Below are positions 14,838 to 25,100 of a DNA stretch of 64,000 bases, piece after piece (within the stretch, counting starts at the first letter, position 1; every line of letters starts with the position of its first letter). The DNA lies in assembly GCA_029964075.1 (NCBI GenBank), contig CM057144.1, forward strand, positions 13,725,281 through 13,789,280, in the 5' to 3' direction. The notes beneath the pieces were generated by a model that made no database searches, was not told where the DNA came from, and saw only the letters and a list, made by a program, of their open reading frames with translations. The translations under genes and the position numbers were made by a program. The DNA is from Patiria pectinifera. Its lineage: Eukaryota > Echinodermata > Asteroidea > Valvatida > Asterinidae.

Positions 14838-15332
14838 TGGAAACTATAGCAAGGCCCAACTATGGTTGGGATGGTCCCAACCACAGTAAGGACGCTCCTA
14901 TCCACAGTGAGGACACTCCTAACCATAGTTGGGACGCTCTTAACCATAGTTGGGACGCTCCCAACCACATTTGGGACGCCTACTCCCAACCACAGTTTGG
15001 ACGCTCCCAACCATAGTTGGGACGCTCCCAACCACATTTGGGACACCTTCTTCCAACCATAGTTGGGACGCTCCCAACCATAGTTAAGACGCTCCCAACC
15101 ATAGTTAGGATGCTCCCAACCATAGTTAGGATGCTCCCAACCATAGTTGGGACGCTCCCAACCATAGTTAGGATGCTCCTAAAGGATGCTCCCAACCATA
15201 GTTAGGATGCTCCCAATCATAATTGGGACGCTCCCAACCTTAGTTGGGAAGGAACCATCACTAGTTGGGAGAGGTTCCGATTATAGGTGGGAAGGTCCCA
15301 ACTACGGATGGGACAATGCTATAGTTGGGAGG
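14838..15332. repeat. Minisatellite of ~20-bp near-palindromic units with inverted ends
   Basis: About 20 units of GCTCCCAACCATAGTTGGGA run in a row, each centred on a near-palindrome (CCCAAC..TTGGG). The outermost units are inverted relative to each other: ACTATAGCAAGGCCCAACTA at the left against GACAATGCTATAGTTGGG at the right. The open frames here on both strands are by-products of the 20/21-bp period. Confidence 0.9.
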
Positions 15333-16077
15333 TAACAAATCCATTACCATTATGAATCCATAAATCACAACCATTCTACTTGGTCCTGTTAGTGGCTAGT
15401 CTTGAATCAAGACTGAGTTTATATGTTACTTTGTGCCACTGTCTGTGCAGAAAATGTTGGTCAGCAAAACTTAGCCTTGATTTCAAGGCTGTGCTGTACC
15501 AGCGGGCGGGCATCACCGACAGGGCTACAGCTTACCCAGCTCTGCCCCTTCTTAGTACAGCAAAAAACCCATCCATCATCGTGTGAAGCCCGCAGTGCAT
15601 ACTCAACTAGGCCTATACCACATTACACATTTTTGTACTTGGCATTTGTGTGGCCACCGATGCCTACTGTGTACCATCAACTGGTATGAAATGGTCCAGT
15701 CTGGAATTGAGGCTAGTTCTTTTAGCCAAGTTTAATGCTGGCATGGAAAAGTGTAGTGTTGAATGATTTCACCCCAGGGCTTGTATTTGGTACACGCAAC
15801 ATTTTTTTTTATGAATGGCAGTCAACAGTATTGTAAATGAAAGGGACGGTGTTAACCAGTGTGTATTGGGTACCGAGGATATAATTCACCCTATTCGACA
15901 AAATTGATGACGGCATTCTTTCACGGATTTCACACTGAATGTGGGGAAATTTATAATCAAATTATTCAAAGTTGTAGAATTGTTCTCACACCAATCTTAC
16001 AGTATTTTGGATGCCCCATTGTGTGACTACAAACTCCCCTTAAAAAAAATTCTTGAACAGAGATGTTAAATAAACGG

Positions 16078-16153
16078 GTTGGATAGCGAGCTCAGTTGGT
16101 AGAGCACCAGAACGGTAGTCCGGAGGTTGCAGGTTCGAACCCAGCTTCGGTCA
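16078..16153 (+). repeat. tRNA-like sequence (SINE head or tRNA pseudogene)
   Basis: It has a D-arm-like GCTCAGTTGGTAGAGC and a T-arm-like GGTTCGAACCC (RNA polymerase III A and B boxes). The acceptor stem does not pair, and base 33 of the anticodon loop is C, not T, so it should not be a working tRNA. Confidence 0.6.
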
Positions 16154-16971
16154 ATTTCTTTGTTCAACTTAAAAAAAAAAAATCTTGGTGCACGGATGCA
16201 TTTACTAATTTCCTGGTCCAAATCTGTAGATGTGTTTTTTTTTTCTTAACTATAGTGTTGTGTTGGAAGAAATGAAAATTTCCATCATTTTGAAAAAAAA
16301 AAAAAAAACCTGTTAGTAATCCTGTACGATGGTATTTTGATTGGATCTAGTGAGACGGGACCTTGTTGAGTGTTAGGATGTTGTATAATGTCAGTAGGAC
16401 AGACTTGCAATTAATGGATTTGTATAATTTAGAAATTAATAAAGAACACGATCCGAGTATCAAAAAAGTGTGTCATATGACTGTTGCACTTGTGTTTGGT
16501 GTTAGTGTTGCTGTTGTGACAGTGGCTTTAACGTTGCTGTTTTGATTCACAGAAATGGCCCTGTTCCCTTTGGTAGGGAAATCTTGAGCAAAAAACGTCG
16601 GTGAGATTTGCTTGCCGAATGTGACCGCCAGCAGAGGCCTCTGCTGTTGCCATTCTTCAGTCCGACTTGAAGTACACAGTGGATGGACCGAGAACCAGTC
16701 TGGGTCCCCCCCCCCCCAACTCTCCTTTTCTGGCCGTTGAAGGAGTACTTGTGCACGAAGCCCTTAGGATTGCTATAGGATTCCCATAGAATGATCAACT
16801 AGCTTGCCTATGGACACAAGCTCCATAGTCTCGCTGGTTCCAACCTGAAGAACTACTCTCAATCTTGAGATGGATGCAACAGACAACTTGGCCTTGTTGG
16901 ACGAGACAATCTCAAAACCAAATGAAGTCGTAAAGACACAAGAAATTTTGTAACAAAACTGGCAACAATGC

Positions 16972-16977
16972 TTTATT
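16972..16977 (-). terminator. Candidate polyadenylation signal of CLNS1A
   Basis: AATAAA on the minus strand (TTTATT on the plus strand), 538 bp beyond the CLNS1A stop codon. It is the first perfect hexamer I see downstream. Position fits, but there is no transcript evidence. Confidence 0.5.
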
Positions 16978-17514
16978 TACATTTACTTGTAAACAATACT
17001 TGCTTTGGGGTTTGAAAAGCCAAGATAAATTTGAAGACAATTCATGTGAAATGTTCTCGTCATAATTCATTGAAGACTTGGGACTCCCTTTATGGGCACA
17101 ATTCCAATTTAGGATTCAATTTCTCAACATTGATGCTTTTGATTCACTGAAGAATTTGGCACAAAAGAAATGCAACTATTTCCTTCACAATTAGTTTTTA
17201 ATTCTTATAAAAAGTCGAGACTGTTTGTCTACACACCAGAAGACACTGTCTATCGTAACAAAAAAGTCTGGGGTATCAGATTTTGGGTTCAGCAGGCTAC
17301 GAAATACATTTCAGTAATCAACATACTCTATACATCATTTGTAGTGTTTCATCAAATCTAGGTAAAGCACTAAATTACTGAAATCTCTGTGTTTCTGGGA
17401 TCTAGACAGGAATGTTTTTTTCTCGCAGATCAAACTTTGTTCTGTAAGTAGCGGGTAGACAGACAAAAAGATGAAGTACTTTTACTGTAGAGGAATTTAG
17501 GGTTAGTGAAGTGG

Positions 17515-20500
17515 TTAGTGATCGGGTTCCATATCAGCATCGGCAAATTGTCCTGTGTCCATGGATTCATCGCGTTCTCCGGAACCTAACCAATTGGACA
17601 AGAAAAAGAAAGACAATTTACATTTAGGTTAAATATTGACCAGCAGGGAGGGCACTAGTGCACATCTATGCACCCTCAGGGACTGTGAGTGCCTCAGAGA
17701 GGGTCCTATTTTCCATTGAGAAAGGGAAATAGTAGTTTAGGTAAGTAAAATTTAACCCATTATTTTAATAGCTTGTGACTCGACTTGAGACTTAATGAAT
17801 TGTGAGGATTTGCGACTCCCACCAATCTCACCTGACTGTGCCGCCATTTTGATCGTGCCGCTGCCGGCGTGTCCGTTCAGACCGGCCCTAGCCTGTTGCC
17901 CCTGCCCAGCTTGACCCGTGACCTCGTCGACACTTGACCCCTCCACACCCTCCGCACATTCCTCCCCCATGTCTTCCTCTGCATCATCTGGATGGAAAAA
18001 ATAATAATGCGAGTTCTTCAATCCTGCAAAATCCCAGACTTTATCAATTTTGAAAGATTTGTGATATTGCCATTTTTAAATTTTTTTTTAAGTGTTTTTT
18101 TTTTAAATTTATTTTGTTCTATCAAATTCCATTTCAAAAATCCTACTTTCTTATCCACTATTTTCTTTTCACAACCAATACCAGTTCCAAGTTCGGAAAT
18201 AAAACTGTCTGGATTCTGATCCCAATTTCTAGAGCTTTTTCTTGCAATTGACTTGACTCTACCAGTTTCAGCAATACTAAAAAGAGCATTCAAATGCCAT
18301 GGGAAAAAAGCACCTTGAAAATCTTCAAATTTGAAATTCTGGAATCTGGACCTTACCAAATTCATCCCCAAAATCTTCATCCGAGGGTTCCGAGTCCTCT
18401 GGATCTGGGTGGAGGGTCTGACAATCGGACATCACTGTAAACATCGGCTCCACTGAAAAGAAGAATAAAATAATAAAAAACAGGCCAAGTGATCAGTGAA
18501 TTCCTTTTTTGATGGTGATGTCTCATAAAGTTAAATGTAAATCCGATAAAGGACTTGTGTAATGGCCAGCAGCTGATTTCACGAAACTTCGCAAGTCGTT
18601 CTCTAAGTTATTGCGCAGCTACGCTATAAGTTTATGGCATAAGTCGTGCGCTATAACCAGTTAAGGCCTAGGTTACACACTGTTTTGTGAAATCGGCTGC
18701 AGTTCATACTTCAAGCAAAGGCCAAACCAATTTGACATCAAAAAACGTTCGCTGCGAAATTTGCCAGAGTTGAAATGTGTCCAGCAACTGAATTCACAGC
18801 GCAAAACTTGTCGTCACAAATTCGCGATCACGTTTACTTTCGTGCCCAGTATGAACTGGCCTTAAGAGACCTCATTTTGACTGATTTTTTTCTCTGAAAT
18901 CAAGTAAAACTGCTTTGTGGAACAGTGATTCAATAGATTACATTGATGTTGTTTGGCTCGGTGCCACAATGAAATAAAACAATGATGTTATATGGTGAGG
19001 TTAAATGTGTATAATGCGGTAAGTGTTCACTAGTACAGTAATAGAACACTGGTCAAGTAAATAAGATTTGAAACTTTGCATGGCGGTAGGGTAAACGAGC
19101 GAGGGTTTGCGGTAACACCATGTGGAAGAATCTCTTTTGAGATGTGTGGTTCTGAAAACCGGTTGGTTGTGAACCTCGGCGTTCCGATCAGTATGCTCTG
19201 ATCGTCTTCAGGAGATAAAAAAAGGGCAAGTATTTCAAGGGTCTCTGGTTCAAATCCCCCTCCAGTCAACTTCTTGGTACACTATCTTACAGGCTTGTTT
19301 GTTGTCGGGTATGAATCTCAATTCCCGGATGGCCCCAGCTTGATCGGGTTGCGTTTCTTCTTCTTCGTCATCTTCATTGTCTCCCGCCCCACCAGTGTCT
19401 CTAGAAATCGGGATCTGCATTCATTACAAAGCGCACAATGACAAGATTGATGAAAGATCCTAGCAAGATTGTAAACATCAGGGGGTGGGGTGGTGATGGG
19501 GTAGGGGCAGGTGATTCAGAAGGTGGGTAATTGGGAGGGGGGAGATGGGGGATTTGAGGATGGGGTTGTGGGTTGGGGGGTGGGGCTTGGTGGGACAAAG
19601 GGTTGGCTGAGGCTGGGTGTGGCAGGGGTAGGGCTGGCACTTGATGGCATATGGGTGAGTTGGAGGTTGGCGGCATAGGGTAGGGTTGGGAGTGGGTGGC
19701 GTAGGGGTGGATTGGGGGTGGCTGGGGCAGAGGCTATACTCTGCTTTTTCAAAAAATAAGAAATAAAAAGCGCAAAACATTTCTCAGCATATTTTAAAAA
19801 TCACCTGACAAAGCGTGGCCTTTTTGTGTCAAAATCTGTATTTGCTTACACTGTTAATCCTCTGTTTACTTGTGATTTGACTTGTGACACATTTCTGTTG
19901 GACCCAACTCACTACTTGTTGTTGGGCCAAATACTGCCCTCAGTGGTTAATGCGCAGAGCGGATAGAATAGACCTACTTGTAGTAATTCAGGCATGAGCG
20001 CTGTGTCAATCATGAGATAGAGACACTCATGTGGGTAGGCAGTTAGATCCCTGGATACAGCGTGCAACGAGATGGCAGGGTAGGGGATCTTTACACCTTG
20101 GCTGGTAGCGTTGATCCACGATACATAGCTATAATTACAGTAGTAAAAAAAGGAAAGACTTATTTAATGAGGTAGACATGGTAGACATATCCCTGAAGAC
20201 AATATACCTCGCAGCGTTCTGCGGAGCTAACAGTTACTCGGCAGGCTCCTATTTTGTGCATACAGCTAGTCGGGGTACCAGCGACTCAGGTGATCATGAA
20301 AAGTTGCAAACGTTCGGACCAGAATCCATAATTCTCTCTTTAAAAAGTGGATTTTATTGGGCATGCCGATTGATACATTACATAGATTGGAATATTCACT
20401 TTATTCTTCACATGTACTTGAAGTTGTACTTAATACCGTGAACCAAATGACGTTCAGGTTGAACATTTTGAACACGCCGAAGGGTTTTTAGGCCTATTTC

Positions 20501-21062
20501 ACATGTGCACGTGGCGTTGTTATTTAAGTTATTGACGCCACGTTCACAGGTCTAGGTAAAAAAGTATCATTTTCTTCAAAAAAACTTTTCAAAATTCAAA
20601 AAAATAAGCTCAATTTAATTAAGATTGAGAAAAGATAGCCTGAGCAAGCTGATTGACTGCTGTCTGTTGCACTTGCAGATGTAATTTTGGAGCAACAACA
20701 AAAATCTGACACATGTCTGAGGTGTCCTAAACTTCACAACTCCTTAAAAGTTCAACAATGAAAGTTGAAACTAAAATTTGCACTGATAAAAATATACTAT
20801 AAAAAGTAACTTGGCATCCAGTCGAAACGTATACAAAACGAATGGCAATATTTCAAGGTCCACAGTCTGCCGCCACAATGCTTGTGTTGACAACAAACTC
20901 AACTGACACTGTGACAGACGTCTTGGCATTCATTTTTACCTACCTTTCAGCGATGTAAAGTACGCCATTTCCCAGATTTTCCCTCTCCACATGAAGGGCA
21001 ACATTGTTCTGTTTGTGTCTGACTCCGTCTGCAGGTGCTTGTGTGGCAGAAAGAAGAGACAT
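17515..21062 (-). CDS. CLNS1A: pICln, methylosome subunit and Sm-protein chaperone (complete)
   Basis: Minus-strand exons in transcription order: 20944-21062, 19978-20128, 19291-19414, 18357-18452, 17832-17987, 17515-17585. They sum to 717 nt, 238 aa (human 237). All junctions are GT-AG and phases agree. Matches to pICln: GVLYIAES at the exon 1/2 join; KIPYPAISLHAVSRDL (residues about 53-68); an acidic loop NEDDEEEE; AIRELRFIPDNKQALEPMFT; and the hallmark LHPDPEDSEPSDEDFGDE. The C-terminus GQFADADMEPDH matches the family ending GQFEDADVDH. pICln has a PH-like fold, binds PRMT5/WDR77 and holds Sm proteins in a ring before SMN loads them on snRNA. Odd: exon 5 (GQAGQGQQARAGLNGHAG) is Gly/Gln/Ala-rich, and I find no counterpart of the vertebrate TYEEGLSHLTAEG segment. 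The start is the first ATG (21062-21060) in frame with family-like length. Confidence 0.94.
18570..18866. repeat. Two abutting short inverted-repeat elements in CLNS1A intron 3
   Basis: 18570-18703 begins GCAGCTGATTTCACGAAAC and ends GTTTTGTGAAATCGGCTGC, a clean inverted pair. Directly after it, about 18705-18866 runs from GTTCATACTTCAAGC to CCCAGTATGAACTGGCC, another inverted pair of the TTCATACTT type also seen near 5615 and 11968. Confidence 0.7.
19030..19275 (-). repeat. Dispersed repeat with conserved hairpin, copy 1
   Basis: On the minus strand it carries a 7-bp perfect stem-loop (CGATCAG, loop AGCATA, CTGATCG) flanked by CTGAAGA and GAACGCCGAG. A conserved ~120-bp tail follows, ending CCATGCAAAGTTTCAAATCTTA. 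A second copy is at 38690-38870 (+). On the plus strand the 3' side has a B-box-like GGTTCAAATCCC. It lies in CLNS1A intron 3, next to the donor of exon 3. Confidence 0.7.
19476..19737 (+). repeat. G-rich degenerate minisatellite in CLNS1A intron 2
   Basis: About 260 bp of G-runs on the plus strand (GGGTTGGGGGGTGGGGCTTG and variants such as GGGGTAGGG), compatible with G-quadruplex formation in the coding (non-transcribed) or template DNA. CLNS1A is read from the other strand, so its pre-mRNA is C-rich here. Confidence 0.75.
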
Positions 21063-22128
21063 TTTTAATGCCATTTAACGGTGCCGCTCACGTACAAAAT
21101 GAGCGCATGCAGCGCGGGCAATCAACTTCAGAGTTGGTGTGGCCGCGCCGGTGAACATGAAACAGCCGCCAAAATTTGGTGATAATGAAAAACAGCCGTT
21201 GTTATTGAGGGCGCTGTTTACATTGTCCGTAAAAAAATCCACACATCGCGCATGCATAATCATGCAGCGCACACATTCACGATCCGTACCCGGTACCCGT
21301 ACATCCGCATTGCTGCATTGATGAAAGTGGCGTGATAAGATTACCGTCAGTTCGTGATTTTTTTCTACAAATACCGTCACGATACAGAAGAAATCTACTG
21401 GTAAGAGAATATAGAGATAATTGATGTATCATTTAATCAACCAAATTAATTTAGTTCATTTTGATGGGGACTATTTCTGCATTCGGTTTTCCGTGTCATG
21501 CATGGATGGTGTGCGTGCATATGCACGGATGCAGTAGCTCATTGCACTAATGGAGGAATAAGAACACAAGTATTTATGCGTAGCTTGAGCCGCCGTGCAA
21601 TGCCGTGACAGTTCCCCGGCCGTACCTAGCCCAAGTACTTGGGCCTTACTTATCGCCTTTTGGAAAGAATGTTGCAACCTGACGCTACTTCAGCGGTTGT
21701 GTAGGCCTACAAAGTCTATGGAGAGTCAAGAACATTTTCTAAGCATTTCCTAACAAAATTGGCAATGTTTCTCAGTCCCAGATTATTATTCATGTTTTAT
21801 CATTTTTGTCAGGTTGCAACATTTTTTCATATTTCTTTTCTCAACTTTTACATTTCTTTTTTTGACAACTCTCCATTGACCATCATTTTACATTTCTAAA
21901 AAGCAAACAAAACGGTGCTGTGATCCTACATCAATTTTTTTGTGTTACCAAGATTGGAAACATTTCAAATTTCATATTTTTCCAACATAAGGTAAATGAA
22001 ATGACTGAGTGATGGTCATTGTGGTTTATACATCATGAATAACATTAGGAAGTTAAAAAGAATGTTTTTTTTTTCATTTGAAATATTCCTTTTATTTAAT
22101 TTTTTAGGTATACAAAGCTCTATTTACC
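21063..22128. promoter_or_regulatory. Shared 5' region of CLNS1A (-) and TMEM164 (+)
   Basis: The two ATGs point away from each other across 1,066 bp. The CLNS1A-proximal part (21070-21330) is richer in CpG and has NRF1-like half sites (GCGCATGC at 21103-21110; CGCGCATGCAT near 21248). A good acceptor (TTTTTTAG, about 22107) just before the TMEM164 ATG suggests a 5' UTR intron, so TMEM164 transcription may start close to CLNS1A. A MITE copy occupies about 21655-21835. A bidirectional promoter is inference. Confidence 0.45.
21655..21835. repeat. MITE-like element, GAAAGAATGTTGCATCCTGA family, copy 2
   Basis: Left end TTTTGGAAAGAATGTTGCAA, right end TTTGTCAGGTTGCAACATTT. The inside CAAAGTCTATGGAGAGTC is the complement of the matching stretch in the copy at 37612-37815. 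More diverged than the other two. Confidence 0.7.
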
Positions 22129-25100
22129 ATGGCTACCCTGGTCAGTTACATCCAGCCGTCGGAGTGGCAGTTCCAATGGGTGTGCCACGGGATAGACGAA
22201 CAGGTCCCCGGGAGTGGCGGGCAGGAGTGCGCCCTTTTCCTGGGCCCGATCCAGAGACTTCTAGAGACCATTCTGGTGCTCTCAGTCTGTGCAATCGAGA
22301 TGTGGCTGACCTGGCCGCATTTGGAGATCCCGGCCAGCTTGCTGGAGGCCGTGGAGCGCCACCGCCTGTCGGGCCGCGGAGAGGCGGGCAAGCGCCTGTT
22401 GCTAATCGTGCTGTGTGTTGTTTTCGGCGTGGAACTGGGACTGAAATGCGCCTCAAAGAGTGTCATCTACATGATGAACCCTTGCCACGTGCTCACGCTT
22501 GTACAGGTAGGTTGCTACATGCTGCAGGGAAATATCGCGTGACCCAAAAGGAGGCGGAGCTGATTTGCATGGTGCGTGAAGAAGGAGGGGAGTTTCTCTT
22601 CTAATCTCGGGCGATTTTTGGGCCAAAATCAAATAAAAGCTGTTGTATCAGTTGTTGCCATCGCAATTGTGACGGAATCCATTCTCTTTAGAAGCTTATT
22701 CCCATATGGGTCATTCTATAAATTTGGGGTCCACTGTTTTTCCCGTCCCTGTTACATCTGACATCTATGATTGTATAATTCTGATGCACACCTTAATGCA
22801 GTCATCCTCCAAGAGTGATTATGAATAGCAAACTACCTACCCAACAAATAAACAATCATTTGAAGTCACTTTTAATGATGCTTGAATGGCAAATTACAAA
22901 GTACCAAGGTAAAAACAGGAACGGGAAAAATGGCACACTTTGGATTTCCGCTGCGTTCATTTCAGACAAGCGCTGCCCTTTGTGCAAGCGTGCAACAACA
23001 TGTGACCTCTCCTCGCCAATGGCGAGGTTAACAAAACTATAATTAATACGTGTCGGACAAAAAATTAATCGCAATGTCCTAATACGTGCCTATAACAAAA
23101 ATTATTTTGTCACATCACGGCAGTCAAAAAAGTATTAAAATCCTTCACAACATGCCTACATGTAGATGTACGGCCAATTAAAAATTTAAAAAATAGTTTC
23201 TCGTTTGGCTTTTTTTTTTAAATGAAGAAGGCGGCCCTTCCCCCCCCCCCTCCCCCAAGATGGTAGATTTTCCAAGAGGGCAGATGGATCGAATAGTAAA
23301 TAGAGGCTAATCCTGGTTCATGCTACATGTTTCTTTTGGCACAGTTGATTGATGCAGTACTGAAGAGGTGTTGGACTGGTTGTTTCAGGTGCCAGTCTAT
23401 GATTTTCTTGTATTGCATGTTTTCAGTGCCTTAAGTTTTGGGACTCTCAAACAAAGTATTGAGAGTCCCAAATTTTCAGACTCGTTGTCGACCAGCCTGT
23501 ACAAAAGCTGTGGGATAGATTTTTTTTTACGGTTTGTCATAGTTATATCAGTAGGAGGGTTATCTAATGGAGCACTTAGCTTAGAGCTTCAGCCACAAAA
23601 CGATACAATGTATAGGTCAGCGGCACTTAGCCCTGTCGCTGTGCGGTATTTTTAGAAATAAATCAATATCATTATGAATATTTGATAAAGTGTAGTCAAT
23701 GGGGCAATTCATGGTGCGCTGTTTAACATGTCGACTCTTTAGTAAAGCCGTGACCTGGTCTCAATTACATGCAGCTGCAAAACAGTTTGCTTGACATTTT
23801 CTGCCTGGAATTGACCAATTTAGTTTAAACTGTGTTAATTTTTGAACTTTTGAAATAATTTCCTTTTTACATACAAAATGTACATGTATACATGTGAGTT
23901 TTGCTTCAAAAGCTGTATTCAGATCTACTGAAATGGAATAAAATTCAACAACATGTTGACTTTATGCTAACTTTGTTTAAGGCAGAGTAAAAAAAAAAAA
24001 AAAGTTTCTCGTCAGGGCTTTTAAAAAAAAGGAAGGAGGGGACAATTGTTCCCCCTAAAATGGCAGATTCTTCCATTTTCTCGACACTTTTGCTGATACA
24101 AAATTATGTTGAAATGAAAAGAGCCGTTTCTACATAGCTACAATTTTGGAGGAAACAAATGAAATAAAGATATTGACAATATGTGCAAAATGTATTTTAG
24201 TATACAAGACAGGACCATAAACTGGTTAATTTTTTCACTTGGCCTAAAAAATGGGGCGAGTCTATACAAGGAAGCATTTTGCATGAACTGTGTGCCTAGT
24301 GTGCCTATTCTTCAGTACCGGTACATGTACCAATTTGTGTATGTTGAGCTATATCATTGGCTGTATTCATTCAGGATGATATATGATGTATTTACATTTC
24401 TATACATGTTCATATGTATACAAAGCATAGGTTTACACATGATTTATGTACATAGGCCAACATGTATGATGCACAATATGTAGGCCTATATGTTGGCGTT
24501 TTGCCCAAGCTAGCTGCCAGTAACTGAATTCAAATTGACAAACATTTAGGCAAACACTTTTCATTTTGTTGACATAACTGTTAACAGTGTTTGACCATCT
24601 AGCCAGCGCTTAAGATCAAGGACAGCATTGTCTATTGGGCTGATGATCTTAAAGAGGATTAGTGGTCTGATTGTGTACACAAAAGCCCATACTGTTGACA
24701 GGCTATGACCATATAGAGCAAGAAGATAAGTGCTACTACATTGTACATTGAACACAAGTATGGGCATGTCAGTACATTTTGTAGCTTTTGATGTTCCAAA
24801 ATCCATCAGGAGCGTGTATTAGGCCATAATTAATTTGGCCCTAACCCTGCTGAATCCAAGAGGATCCAGCTATGTCATATACCCGATGGAGCCTGTTGGA
24901 TTGAGCAGTAGACCCCGTGTGTACATTCCAATGCAAAATGTTGGATTCAGCAGGCAACTGAACTGCATCATAATGCCATGTTGGAGTCCGTTGGATTCAG
25001 TAGACAACTGAAAATAAGGCACAGTGGGTTGAGCAGGAAAGTCCGGTTGGACTCTGTTGGATTTAGCAGGGTAGTCCTGGGGAAGTACTAGGGGGTTAGG

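Noticed and set aside
14807-15205. Open frames of 60-79 codons on both strands
   Set aside because: They follow the period of the minisatellite and have low-complexity repeats; no splice or start evidence.
16078-16153. Functional tRNA gene
   Set aside because: A and B boxes are present, but the acceptor stem does not pair and base 33 is C.
22142-22466. Minus-strand open frames of about 105 codons
   Set aside because: They are antisense shadows of the GC-rich first coding exon of TMEM164.
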